From G963678095 sp963678095 (GTDB taxonomy: Bacteria; Bacillota; Negativicutes; Selenomonadales; Selenomonadaceae), in assembly GCA_963678095.2 (NCBI GenBank), contig OY782746.1, positions 1,054,001-1,118,000 of the forward strand: a stretch of DNA of 64,000 bases. Reading direction: 5' to 3'. Made by a program: the position numbers and the translations under genes. How positions within the stretch are numbered: position 1 is the first letter of the stretch; each line of letters begins with the position of its first letter. The notes under the pieces were generated by a model. The model did no database searches. It was not told the DNA's origin and saw nothing but the letters and a program-made list of their open reading frames with translations. Positions 8,509-17,263 of the stretch are shown here, piece by piece.

Positions 8509-11298
8509 TCAGATCAGTTCTGACATATAATAAAATTCATCCTCTGTCAGCTTTATTTTTAAGCTTTTTTCAAAAATTTCGGCCGCACGTTTGAGCTGCT
8601 GCAATTTTTGTTGATCAAGCTGGCTACTGTCTCCCTGATACACAAGGCTATTACCAATCACCATTCGTTCCAGGGCACAGCCGCAGTGAACGATCAGCCG
8701 AATCTTTATCGGGTTACTGAATTTTTTCCCCAATGACCGTTCCAACACACTGGAAAAGTCAAGCAATACACCCATAACCTTTAACGGATTCAAATAGGTC
8801 AAGAACTTTTGCAGACTTTCCTCGCAAAGTTTTTGCACCACGACATTCTTCTTTTCGCGTTCTACCAGCTTAACACTACCTGACTGCAATAGATTGTGCA
8901 GCACCTTTTCCCCTTCGCCTTCAATAATCTTCTCCAGCGGAATAAAGGGCACATCATAATCCGGTTTCACCATGCCGACAGCCGCCACAATTTTATTGGT
9001 CGCCCCCAGCTCGCGAATAACATGCCCAAGATGCTTGACCCCGACCGGCACAACTTCAATCGGGCGGTCCGTTATATGCTTGAGCATATCTTCTACCAGG
9101 CTCTTGAGCTTAACTGCAGCGCCTTCACCCGACGTGCAGATCGTAACGATTACCTCGCGCCCATCGACCAGACTCTTGCCCGGATTGAGTTCCACTGCTT
9201 CATACCCTTTAAAATCAAGCAATGAATCGTATATGCTGTCAAGATCTGTCCCGGCAATATCAGCTTTGCGCATCGCCTCAAGAATTAGCGGCGTCGATAC
9301 CATATCAATCGTCTTTACCTGGACCTTAAGCCGTTCCATAATCATCGAGCCCAGATTACAGAGCGACCCCATATCAGCCAGCATCAGCACCCCTTTTTGA
9401 TAATTCATCTCCCTCAACCGGGCCACCATTTTTTCCAAAGTTTCTTGAGGCTTAACCTCCAGTGGCATATCAATGGCAATCAGATTAGGGTCGTTTGTAT
9501 TGAACAACTTCTGCGCTACTTCCACCATTGAGGACGCTGTACTTCGTCCATGGGTCGCTACCATAATGATGACCTTCTCCTCCGTCTCCTCTTCTTCAAC
9601 GGATTCAAGCAGCAAGGCAAAGTACTCAATTTCAGCTGGTGGCACCTTAATATGATAATGAGATTCGATTTTTTCTTTTATCTCCAGTGCGACCCGAAAC
9701 GCCAGCGAGTTATGCGGCGTCGTCCCTTCAATTTCCTTATAAGACAGTTCTTCGCCTGCCTTGACCCGCTTGAGGAAGGCACTTAAATGCAGGCTGAACG
9801 CATAGATAAAGCGATCCTTATAGCTTCGGTTCATTCGCTTTTGCACCAGGAGGCCAACTTCCTCGGTAAAATCAACCAGCGATTTATCCACAATCCGCAG
9901 GAGGCGTTCCCTTGTGGACATATGAATATCCTGTTTATTGTAAAACGATTTTATATAGACGTTGACGTCCGTCGCCACAATCTGTTTGATCAGTTCCGCG
10001 CTGATGCCCTCGCCCTTTAAAAGTTCCACTTTATCTTCGACCACCTGATAGAGATCGAACGGCTCCTTCTCTGTTTCCGGTACAATGCTGACAACTTTTT
10101 CACCCGGAGGCATGACCATCAGCGGTTCATTTATATACTGACTCAATTCTGCCAGTTCCTTGCGATTGGCACTGAGTATCAACAATCCGTCCTTTATTGC
10201 CGGTGGCAGCATTTTAAAATCTATTTCAATATAATGGGGATTATCGATGCCATTTAAAAACGCTTTGGCACAGAGCAGTTTGATATTTGATTTCAGCTGC
10301 CCTACATTGCCGGTGCCAATGCTACCGATCAAGGCCTTTATCGATTCCACCGATATCCGCACCGGTTTATTGATCCGCTGCACTTCATCTGTGAGCAGCA
10401 GCTTGATGATGTCTATTTTTTCACTGAGCGACCGTTCCTGCAGCGGGCGAATGGTGATGATATTGGGGATTCGGCGGACAAAGGTTTTCGTCAGGGCCGA
10501 GTTCGGATCTTCCGTAGTCGCACTGAGCAGCAGCACCTTAGCCTTTCGCTCCCGCGTCGTTTCGCCAAGGCGATTAAAAGTCCCGGTATCCATAAAGTAA
10601 AAGATCATTTCTTGACCTTCCGGCGGCAGCCGATGGATTTCATCGAGAAAAAGTACCCCCTTGTCAGCCGCCTCTACCAGACCAGCCTTAGCCGTATCGG
10701 CTCCGGTGAAGGCACCCTTGATATGTCCGAAAATATGCGACAGCAGCAGCTGGGGATTGTTGTAATAATCCGCGCAGTTAAACGTGATAAATGGTGCATC
10801 GGCTGCAAAGCGTTTCATTTCCTTCCCGTATTCAAACATGATATGGGCAAACAAGGTCTTGCCCACGCCAGTCTGTCCGACAATCAAGGTATGCAGTCCG
10901 TCCGGCGGATATAAAATCGCCGCCTTAGCCTGTTCTACCTGCTTTTTCAAACTGCGGTCCGCTCCGATGAGCCTTGAAAAGGGGCCTGCCGCCATCGTTT
11001 CATTTTCGGCCGTGCATTCTTCGAGGTCAGTAAACTCACACGGCCCCAGCCCCAGTTCCATCCCCAACAATACCTCAAGTACACCTTTATCAAAGTACAA
11101 CACTGGACGGCCTAAAATTTTTACAATTTTGTCCTGCCGATGCAAAGCATTGAGTTCCATGCTGACGTTATTACGCAAAATCCCGAGACTTTCCGCTATT
11201 TCCTGTGCCTCAACCCCAACTCTCCCCTTCAGCTGGGCTCGCGTGTACTCCTGTGACTTCGCTTTGATGTATTCATATATTTTATCAATCCGTTTCAT
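8509..11298 (-). CDS. LevR-type sigma54 PTS-operon activator
   Basis: Sigma54-dependent activator controlled by PTS phosphorylation. 929 aa. Order: N-terminal helix-turn-helix (1-65); AAA+ sigma54-interaction module with Walker A GQTGVGKT (141-148), GAFTGA loop (195-200) and Walker B VLFLDEIH (about 215-222); PRD1; EIIA-Man-like domain (VATHGRSTASS); EIIB-like domain (TICTSGEGAA); PRD2 near the C-terminus. The start at 11298 (MKRIDKIY) follows GGGAGCTGAAGGAA; an upstream ATG at 11322 overlaps the lipase stop as ATGA but has no good site. It should activate the adjacent EIIABCD operon at its -24/-12 promoter; rpoN is not in the window. Confidence 0.93.
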   Translation of the reverse strand: MKRIDKIYEYIKAKSQEYTRAQLKGRVGVEAQEIAESLGILRNNVSMELNALHRQDKIVKILGRPVLYFDKGVLEVLLGMELGLGPCEFTDLEECTAENETMAAGPFSRLIGADRSLKKQVEQAKAAILYPPDGLHTLIVGQTGVGKTLFAHIMFEYGKEMKRFAADAPFITFNCADYYNNPQLLLSHIFGHIKGAFTGADTAKAGLVEAADKGVLFLDEIHRLPPEGQEMIFYFMDTGTFNRLGETTRERKAKVLLLSATTEDPNSALTKTFVRRIPNIITIRPLQERSLSEKIDIIKLLLTDEVQRINKPVRISVESIKALIGSIGTGNVGQLKSNIKLLCAKAFLNGIDNPHYIEIDFKMLPPAIKDGLLILSANRKELAELSQYINEPLMVMPPGEKVVSIVPETEKEPFDLYQVVEDKVELLKGEGISAELIKQIVATDVNVYIKSFYNKQDIHMSTRERLLRIVDKSLVDFTEEVGLLVQKRMNRSYKDRFIYAFSLHLSAFLKRVKAGEELSYKEIEGTTPHNSLAFRVALEIKEKIESHYHIKVPPAEIEYFALLLESVEEEETEEKVIIMVATHGRSTASSMVEVAQKLFNTNDPNLIAIDMPLEVKPQETLEKMVARLREMNYQKGVLMLADMGSLCNLGSMIMERLKVQVKTIDMVSTPLILEAMRKADIAGTDLDSIYDSLLDFKGYEAVELNPGKSLVDGREVIVTICTSGEGAAVKLKSLVEDMLKHITDRPIEVVPVGVKHLGHVIRELGATNKIVAAVGMVKPDYDVPFIPLEKIIEGEGEKVLHNLLQSGSVKLVEREKKNVVVQKLCEESLQKFLTYLNPLKVMGVLLDFSSVLERSLGKKFSNPIKIRLIVHCGCALERMVIGNSLVYQGDSSQLDQQKLQQLKRAAEIFEKSLKIKLTEDEFYYMSELI

Positions 11299-11318
11299 TT
11301 CCTTCAGCTCCCATCCGC

Positions 11319-12653
11319 TCATTTTATAACGTGCAAGACACGCTCCCGCTCCGCCTTAAGTACTGTCACATTGTGCAGCAGTGCCTCAATCGGTGTAAAA
11401 TCCCTGGTATTTGTCACCGACAACAGGCTGCCAAAAGCCTGCCCCGACAGATCACAAATATCCTCCTGCATCGTCATTTCATACATATTTTTTTCCTGCC
11501 GCATCTTCCCGGCAGAAAATTCCTGTAAAACCAAAGCCCGGCAGCCAGCTGCCCGGGCTTTTTCCTGTTCCTCACGCAAGCTCAGACGCTCCCCCGCACC
11601 GAAAACACAGCCGGGTAATCGCCGCTGTAAAACATCCTGCAGCGACTGTTTCATATAGGGAATATCTCCAGCAAGGGATTCATCAACATGAAATACAAAG
11701 GGTGCTATATATACCGGCATGCTCTGGGGCGTTGCTGATATATTTTCAACCGGCAACACTCCGGCACGAGCTGCCCTTTCCCGGGCATCATAATAATTAC
11801 GCAACGCCGCATCGACATAAACCACCATATCATGCTTAAATTTACTGGAATTGCGATTTTTTTCCCAAACAGTTGCTGCTCCAAACTGGGTGTAATCAGG
11901 CCGGAGCACCTGGATTGCGCTTTTTACGGGATCTCCGTCGATTACAACCCGGTCAAGATTGATCTTGTTGCCAACCTCCCGGCCAAACGCCTCGTTGCCA
12001 ACAGCTGGGGCCCCAAAAGAAATGACCTCGAGCTGCGCCGGGTTTACGCCCATAGCCATCAAACGTGCCGCAGCCAAGGTTGCAACGGCTCCGCCCAGGC
12101 TGTGACCGGTCAGATAGAGTTTTTTCGCTGGATCGGCCTTCAACTGATCTGCCCATTCTTCGCCAATGGTTTTCCCTTGACGGTCTATCGAAAAAAATGC
12201 CGCCTGCGTATATGTATTAAACCCACGATGAACCATCGGATCAGAAGCTTGCAGATCCGTCCGCTGTGCCTGCGCCACAAATTCCATCGGTGTCGTTCCA
12301 CCAAAAAAAACCTTGTTCATCCGCAGATCAAGAGCCGCATCGCGCTTCGTCTCTGTTCCAGTGACAGCCAGCATATACATTTTCTGCTCTGGCGGAGCAT
12401 TTTTGTTTTCGGCTACAATAAATTTTGCTTCAACATCACTAGAATCATCACTAAAATTTTCAATATCCCAACCCAAATCGCTCAGTTCCGTTCTTGCCAG
12501 ACGTCCGATGCGATCGTTATACGTTGCCAGCGACATCCAGGCACTGACAAATTCTTTTCTTGCAATATTATATTCCTGATATACATTCGCAGCAGCCTCC
12601 GCGGCACTGTTCAAAAAAATCATACAGATTACGATCAACAGAAATTTTCTCAT
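11319..12653 (-). CDS. Secreted class 3 lipase with extra C-terminal domain
   Basis: 444 aa with an N-terminal signal peptide (about 20 residues, ending SAAEAAA). The lipase_3 core has VHRGFNTY (141-148) and the nucleophile elbow LTGHSLGGAVA with Ser185; probable acid and His residues are in VVIDGDPV and FKHDMVV. Residues from about 310 on (PVYIAPFVFHVDES...) are not lipase and resemble the nucleotide-binding-like folds of outer-membrane assembly factors such as CsgG/LpoB; that is a weak impression. GAGGTGACGGGAA precedes the ATG. Its stop overlaps the alternative start of the LevR gene (ATGA), so the two appear co-transcribed. Substrate unknown; a periplasmic or surface location is likely. 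Confidence 0.82.
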   Translation of the reverse strand: MRKFLLIVICMIFLNSAAEAAANVYQEYNIARKEFVSAWMSLATYNDRIGRLARTELSDLGWDIENFSDDSSDVEAKFIVAENKNAPPEQKMYMLAVTGTETKRDAALDLRMNKVFFGGTTPMEFVAQAQRTDLQASDPMVHRGFNTYTQAAFFSIDRQGKTIGEEWADQLKADPAKKLYLTGHSLGGAVATLAAARLMAMGVNPAQLEVISFGAPAVGNEAFGREVGNKINLDRVVIDGDPVKSAIQVLRPDYTQFGAATVWEKNRNSSKFKHDMVVYVDAALRNYYDARERAARAGVLPVENISATPQSMPVYIAPFVFHVDESLAGDIPYMKQSLQDVLQRRLPGCVFGAGERLSLREEQEKARAAGCRALVLQEFSAGKMRQEKNMYEMTMQEDICDLSGQAFGSLLSVTNTRDFTPIEALLHNVTVLKAERERVLHVIK

Positions 12654-12683
12654 TTCCCGTCACCTCTCGTCAATGATAGTTCC

Positions 12684-12712
12684 ATTATATAGTAGTGTAT
12701 CAATATACTCAA
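12684..12712 (-). promoter_or_regulatory. sigmaA promoter of the lipase-levR operon
   Basis: On the minus strand TTGAGT (12707-12712), 17-bp spacer, TATAAT (12684-12689), about 30 bp upstream of the lipase start. Confidence 0.7.
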
Positions 12713-12759
12713 GCTATACAAAACAAGGTGGCTCTTTAGGCTTCAGACAATTTAGCACA

Positions 12760-12792
12760 AATAAAAAACGAGCCCGAAGACTCGTTTTAACA
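12760..12792 (-). terminator. Terminator after ndh
   Basis: AAAACGAG (12765-12772) pairs with CTCGTTTT (12781-12788), then T-rich sequence on the minus strand. Confidence 0.75.
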
Positions 12793-12818
12793 AAGCACCC
12801 CTGGTTGCCACATTCACC

Positions 12819-14078
12819 TTACAAATGTTGCGTAATAATCCGTCCCAATCGATCGCCCGACAGAAAATTCCATAGCCATTTAAGTATGACCAGCATATTC
12901 GTTCTCGTTCCTGCCAGGCGCATGAGATGAACCACCATCCAAAGCATCCATGCGATAAAGCCTTTGCTCTTTATAATCCCCCTGAACATCACGGCATCGC
13001 CGCAGCCGATGGTTGCCATACTGCCAACATCATGATAGGAAAAAAACTGCAAGGACTGCCCTGAAATGGCATGCAAAATATTTTTAACACATGTCTCTGC
13101 CTGCTGGGTTGCAACCGGAGCAATCGTCGCCAGCGGCCGGTCTTCCTGGAGGAAGCAGGCGCTGTCGCCGATAGCATAAACGTCCGAGCAGCCTGGAACC
13201 TGCAGTGTCTTGCGAACGATAACTCGGCCGGCACGATCCAGCGGTGCACCAAGCTTTTCCACAACCGGCACCGCCTTTACTCCGGCGGCCCAGATAACCG
13301 TTCTGGTTTTTACAACCTCGCCGCCTTTAAAAGCAAGCGCCCGGCCATCATAATCCATGACCTGGGTTTCCAGCCGAACATCAACTTTTTTACCCCGGAG
13401 TACCTGCAGGGCCTCATCTCGCAGACTTTTTGGCATCATCGGCAAAATCCGGTCCGTGCCTTCAATAAGTTTTATATCCACCTCAGAAAAATCCATATGA
13501 TGATATTCTTTAGCCATAACAGAATAGATCAACTCTGAAATAGCTCCCGCTTCCTCCACTCCGGTAGGCCCCCCACCGACACAGACAAAAGTCAGCAGTT
13601 CGCGGCGCGTTTGCTCATCCGTCTCCTTGGACGCCTGTTCAAATATATTTAAGATGTGATTGCGGATTGCCACCGATTCATTGAGGGTTTTCATTGAAAA
13701 AGCGTATTGGGCAACGGAGTCCATCCCAAAATAATTGGTGGTAGCTCCGGCAGCGACAATCAGATAATCATAGGAAATCTCCCCGGCATCGGTAATCACC
13801 CTTTTTTGCTGCGGATCAAAATCCGTAACCCGGCCCAGAAAAAAATCTATATTTTTTTTCTGACGAAAAAATGCCCGCACAGGATATGCGATCTCATTTT
13901 CTGCCAGTACGGCTGTCGAAACCTGATACAGCAGCGGTTGAAATAAATGGTAATTGTTACAATCAATAATTGTAACATCGACATCCTTTCCCGCCAGGGC
14001 CTTAGCTGCATGAATTCCGCCAAATCCGGCACCCACAATTATAACCCGCGGTCTTTTTATTCCATTTATGTCTGCCAT
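12819..14078 (-). CDS. ndh: Type II NADH dehydrogenase (NDH-2)
   Basis: Single-subunit, non-proton-pumping NADH:quinone oxidoreductase, FAD-bound and attached to the inner membrane face. 419 aa. FAD motif VGAGFGGIHAAKAL near the N-terminus, NAD(P)H motif VCVGGGPTGVEEAGA in the middle, and VYAIGDSA for FAD; a hydrophobic C-terminal part (FIAWMLWMVVHLMRLAG) suits membrane attachment. GGAG lies 3 bases from an ATG at 14084 but 9 from the ATG at 14078, so I use the latter. Single gene with its own promoter and an unusual perfect palindrome in the leader. Confidence 0.88.
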   Translation of the reverse strand: MADINGIKRPRVIIVGAGFGGIHAAKALAGKDVDVTIIDCNNYHLFQPLLYQVSTAVLAENEIAYPVRAFFRQKKNIDFFLGRVTDFDPQQKRVITDAGEISYDYLIVAAGATTNYFGMDSVAQYAFSMKTLNESVAIRNHILNIFEQASKETDEQTRRELLTFVCVGGGPTGVEEAGAISELIYSVMAKEYHHMDFSEVDIKLIEGTDRILPMMPKSLRDEALQVLRGKKVDVRLETQVMDYDGRALAFKGGEVVKTRTVIWAAGVKAVPVVEKLGAPLDRAGRVIVRKTLQVPGCSDVYAIGDSACFLQEDRPLATIAPVATQQAETCVKNILHAISGQSLQFFSYHDVGSMATIGCGDAVMFRGIIKSKGFIAWMLWMVVHLMRLAGTRTNMLVILKWLWNFLSGDRLGRIITQHL

Positions 14079-14112
14079 TATCATTTACTCCTTTTTCCAC
14101 TGCACAGCACGT

Positions 14113-14154
14113 ATTTCCCCATGAAAGTGAATATATTCACTTTCATGGGGAAAT
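14113..14154. repeat. Perfect 42-bp palindrome in the ndh leader
   Basis: Each 21-bp arm is the exact reverse complement of the other; the left arm begins ATTTCCCCATGAAAGTG. It starts at about the predicted transcription start of ndh and ends 34 bp before its ATG. No T-run follows, so it is not a standard terminator. It could be a dimeric-repressor operator or a 5' mRNA stem-loop. Confidence 0.85.
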
Positions 14155-14158
14155 AAAA

Positions 14159-14187
14159 AGTATGACACTTCTGCCATGCCTCGTAAA
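14159..14187 (-). promoter_or_regulatory. Probable sigmaA promoter of ndh
   Basis: On the minus strand TTTACG (14182-14187), 17-bp spacer, CATACT (14159-14164). The predicted start falls at the edge of the 42-bp palindrome. Confidence 0.55.
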
Positions 14188-14364
14188 ATTTATCACTGCA
14201 GCTTTTTGCTAATATATAATTACTTCTCGAAAATCGATTAAGTTCCCGATTTCACATATAATAAGTTACTACTTTCACGTGCTATTGTCAAGAGCATTCT
14301 GCTGGTTTTTGCGTTTTCTTTATAGAATTTTACATAAAACAGGCTGTTTTCCTTTCCTGTAAAT

Positions 14365-14425
14365 AAAAAAACAACAATTGTCAATTTCCGCAAGAGTATT
14401 GCTTGCTGTAAAAAGACAATTGTCA
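14365..14425 (-). terminator. Composite terminator of the SEC-C/MATE operon
   Basis: Two copies of the self-complementary ACAATTGT (in 14374-14383 and 14416-14425) pair as an outer stem; GCAAG/CTTGC forms an inner hairpin; a run of seven T follows on the minus strand (14365-14371). The rest of 14188-14364 and 14426-14509 shows nothing else. Confidence 0.7.
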
Positions 14426-14509
14426 TTTAGTTATAGAACTTCTTCTTATTATTAACTATTGTTATATAGCCACCCGAACATATTTTCTCAAATCAAAATT
14501 CTTTCACAT

Positions 14510-15865
14510 TTATGATTTCGCCGGCTGCAGCAGCTGCTGTACCCGCTTGAGGCGCAGACCCAAAAACAAAGCCCCAACACCGATTCCCAAAACAAGTCCG
14601 ATCCAATAGCCAAAAGGACCCGACCCTAAATAATTAGCAAATACATACCCTGCCGGCAACCCAATAATCCAGTAAGAGAGTATTGCCAGCAACAAGGTAA
14701 CCCGAACATCCTTACAGCCGCGCAGCGTCCCCTGCAAAGGGGCACTCACCCCATCCGCGGCATGCAGGCAGGCAGAAAAGATCAAAAACTGCTCCAGTAA
14801 TGTCGACACCGCCGGGTCGGCGGTATATAAAGCTGCAATTTGCGAACGAAAAGAAATCAATATAGCCGCCAGCCCCAGGCCAAAACACATCGATAAGAAT
14901 ATCCCCATGCGCCCGTAAGCTTTAGCATCTTTAACCCGTCCCGCACCGATTTCAAAACCGACGAGAATGGTCAGTGTCATGCTGATGCTCAGCGGAATCA
15001 TATAGACCATCGTCGAAAAGTTCATGGCTGCCTGATGCGCGGCAATAACGCCAGTCCCATAGACCGTCATAAACATGCCCACCGCACCAAAAATACTCTG
15101 CTCACAAAACATCGCACTGCCAATCGGGATTCCCACCGCTAATTGACTGCGCCAAATATGCCAAGTAGGACGAGCGATTCCCGAAAAAATTTTATATGCT
15201 TTAAACGGCTGGAGACAGACTACCGCTAAAATATTTAAAACCAAAACAAAATAGAAGGTGACGGCTGTACCGACCCCGGCCCCGATGCCGCCCAAAGCGG
15301 GAAAACCACCCCGGCCAAACATAAACAAGTAGTTGAGTAAAATATTTACGGGCACCGCCAAAATTGTAATCAGCATCGTCAGGCGCGTGTAGCCAAGCGC
15401 ATCAATAAAGCTACGCAGAACCCCCGCAACAAAAATCGGGCAAAGTCCGGCTGCCATGATCAGCAAATAATAGCTGGCCACATATTGTACCCGGGCTTCC
15501 AGCTGCAGCATTGTCATCACGCCGGGAACGAACAAGAGGCCAAGGGCTACCAGCCCAAGTCCAGCCAAAAAAGCCCAATACATCCCCTGTCGAACACTTA
15601 TCGCGATTTCAGTTCTTCTGCCAGCACCGTAATCCTGCGCGATGATCGGCATTAAACCCGAAATAACTCCCAGGACACTGCCAAATACAGGCATAAATAA
15701 ATTAACCCCGACAGCAACTCCGGCCAGGTCCTGGCCACTTACATGCCCCGCCATAATGGTATCAAAAAAACCGGTGGATACAAGGGCCAGCTGAGTGATA
15801 AAAATCGGCAAAAGAATAATAATAAATTCACGCACCCGCTGATAATACGAATATGTCTGCTTCAT
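14510..15865 (-). CDS. MATE-family efflux transporter (NorM-like)
   Basis: Cation-coupled multidrug exporter in the cytoplasmic membrane, 451 aa, with about twelve membrane segments. N-terminal LLPIFITQLALVSTGFFDTIMAGHVSG is the MatE signature, repeated in the second half (GIPIGSAMFCEQSIFGAVGMFMTVYG). GAGGAGACGGA precedes the ATG. It starts 36 bp after the SEC-C gene on the same strand, so both likely form one transcript. Substrates cannot be predicted. Confidence 0.9.
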   Translation of the reverse strand: MKQTYSYYQRVREFIIILLPIFITQLALVSTGFFDTIMAGHVSGQDLAGVAVGVNLFMPVFGSVLGVISGLMPIIAQDYGAGRRTEIAISVRQGMYWAFLAGLGLVALGLLFVPGVMTMLQLEARVQYVASYYLLIMAAGLCPIFVAGVLRSFIDALGYTRLTMLITILAVPVNILLNYLFMFGRGGFPALGGIGAGVGTAVTFYFVLVLNILAVVCLQPFKAYKIFSGIARPTWHIWRSQLAVGIPIGSAMFCEQSIFGAVGMFMTVYGTGVIAAHQAAMNFSTMVYMIPLSISMTLTILVGFEIGAGRVKDAKAYGRMGIFLSMCFGLGLAAILISFRSQIAALYTADPAVSTLLEQFLIFSACLHAADGVSAPLQGTLRGCKDVRVTLLLAILSYWIIGLPAGYVFANYLGSGPFGYWIGLVLGIGVGALFLGLRLKRVQQLLQPAKS

Positions 15866-15901
15866 TCCGTCTCCTCTGTAACCCGATTTGCTTGCCTGTG
15901 T

Positions 15902-17131
15902 TTACTGCTGCTGCTGATCCTTATTCAAGCAGCATTTTTTATATTTTTTCCCACTGCCGCATGGGCAGGGATCATTGCGTCCAATGGCGGCACTGCGCGG
16001 AACAAATTTCACCACATTATTTTTCATCGTTTTCGGCACAAAGGATACATCCTTGGCCCCTGATGTGCTGAGTTCTGCCGGAGAATGGCCTTTAAGCAGC
16101 CACTGCCGCGCCGTATTATTGAATTCCACAAAATATCCCATCAGTTCCTCTGCCGCTTTTTTATCCTTTAGCATGCCAAGTTCGCCAATATAATCGATAA
16201 TCGCTCCGGTAGGCTCGCCATTTTGCATCAAAATATTGATTTCTCCGACTATATCAGCGGCCTCGAGTACCTGGAAATCAAAGGTCTTCATCAAATACTG
16301 CGCAAACGCCTTATATTCATCTGTAGCCTCTATGTAATTGATTTCACCGGCTTCATAAATAACGTCATACGTCAACTCAGCAAAATCAAGATCCTTACGC
16401 TTTTGCTGTTCTTCTTCTATTTTATTGACATCCATAACGGTATAGTAATGCATCCCCTGTTCCGTATTGATCACATTATCCTGCCAGCAGGCCCCATTAA
16501 CCAGGACCCCCATGAATTCAGAAAAAGAAATTTTATCTTCTTCTTCCAGATATTTCCCGACAGTTGCATAGAGCTGGTCATAGTTCATATACCCATAATA
16601 GAAGAGCAAGCCGCCAACCAGGCGCATAATTTCCGAATTAAGCGCGACCGCTTTTTTATAACTGGCCGTATTATCAAGTTTTGAATAAATAGCCAGCAAT
16701 TCATCCGGCATATACCAGGCTTGTTTTCCCTCCACAGCTCCGTTAAAGAGGATGCCAAGACAACGCATATAATCGAGGCGAACATCATCTTCGGCCAAAT
16801 TGGTCTGCAAACCGTTATTTTGGCTTATACTGGTTAAGATATTATACTGTTCAATGCCAATTGTTACAAACCACCGCTGAGAAAATGCTTCAATTGCCGG
16901 CACCAAAGCCTGTGCCATCTCCATTTTCTTCAATGAGCTGATCCCCGACACGCAGAGATTATAGCGGATATCATCGAGTTCCTGTTTCGTCATCCCGAGC
17001 AAGGCTGTCAGCAAATCCCGGTTTTCCGGCAGGGTCCGGCGCAGAATCGTCTTGCGGCGCTGCAATTTCAGTTCTTCCCACTCGGCTTCCATATCCGTTA
17101 AAAATCCTTCTTTGTCTTTATCCTCTGTCAT
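15902..17131 (-). CDS. SEC-C metal-binding motif protein with Rho_N-like N-terminus
   Basis: 409 aa. The C-terminus is a textbook SEC-C zinc motif, GRNDPCPCGSGKKYKKCC, as found at the end of SecA. Residues about 45-85 (MTKQELDDIRYNLCVSGISSLKKMEMAQALV) resemble the Rho N-terminal/SAP-like helix-extension-helix. The middle is mostly helical with no recognised domain. Role unknown; SEC-C can bind ribosomes or SecB-like partners. GGGGGA before ATG 17131 decides the start over the GTG at 17155. Followed by a MATE gene in the same unit. Confidence 0.8.
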   Translation of the reverse strand: MTEDKDKEGFLTDMEAEWEELKLQRRKTILRRTLPENRDLLTALLGMTKQELDDIRYNLCVSGISSLKKMEMAQALVPAIEAFSQRWFVTIGIEQYNILTSISQNNGLQTNLAEDDVRLDYMRCLGILFNGAVEGKQAWYMPDELLAIYSKLDNTASYKKAVALNSEIMRLVGGLLFYYGYMNYDQLYATVGKYLEEEDKISFSEFMGVLVNGACWQDNVINTEQGMHYYTVMDVNKIEEEQQKRKDLDFAELTYDVIYEAGEINYIEATDEYKAFAQYLMKTFDFQVLEAADIVGEINILMQNGEPTGAIIDYIGELGMLKDKKAAEELMGYFVEFNNTARQWLLKGHSPAELSTSGAKDVSFVPKTMKNNVVKFVPRSAAIGRNDPCPCGSGKKYKKCCLNKDQQQQ

Positions 17132-17160
17132 TTTGTTTAATTCCCCCACATTCACATAAC

Positions 17161-17197
17161 AGAGCCTTACCTGAGGCAGCGCCGCAAATAAGGCTCT
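17161..17197 (-). promoter_or_regulatory. Leader stem-loop upstream of the SEC-C gene
   Basis: AGAGCCTTA (17161-17169) and TAAGGCTCT (17189-17197) form a 9-bp stem with a further GC-rich inner stem. On the minus strand it lies between the promoter and ribosome-binding site, and the T-run precedes rather than follows it, so it is not a normal terminator. Role unknown. Confidence 0.5.
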
Positions 17198-17218
17198 AAA
17201 AAAATCTTTTATCTTACT

Positions 17219-17247
17219 ATTTTAATTGAAACCAGCGCAATCGTCAA
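17219..17247 (-). promoter_or_regulatory. sigmaA promoter of the SEC-C/MATE operon
   Basis: On the minus strand TTGACG (17242-17247), 17-bp spacer, TAAAAT (17219-17224). Confidence 0.7.
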
Positions 17248-17263
17248 GAAACCGTCCTGGATC

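Noticed and set aside
14238..14426. 62-codon frame on the minus strand in the ndh leader region
   Set aside because: It runs through the terminator of the MATE operon and the low-complexity gap, and lacks a ribosome-binding site.
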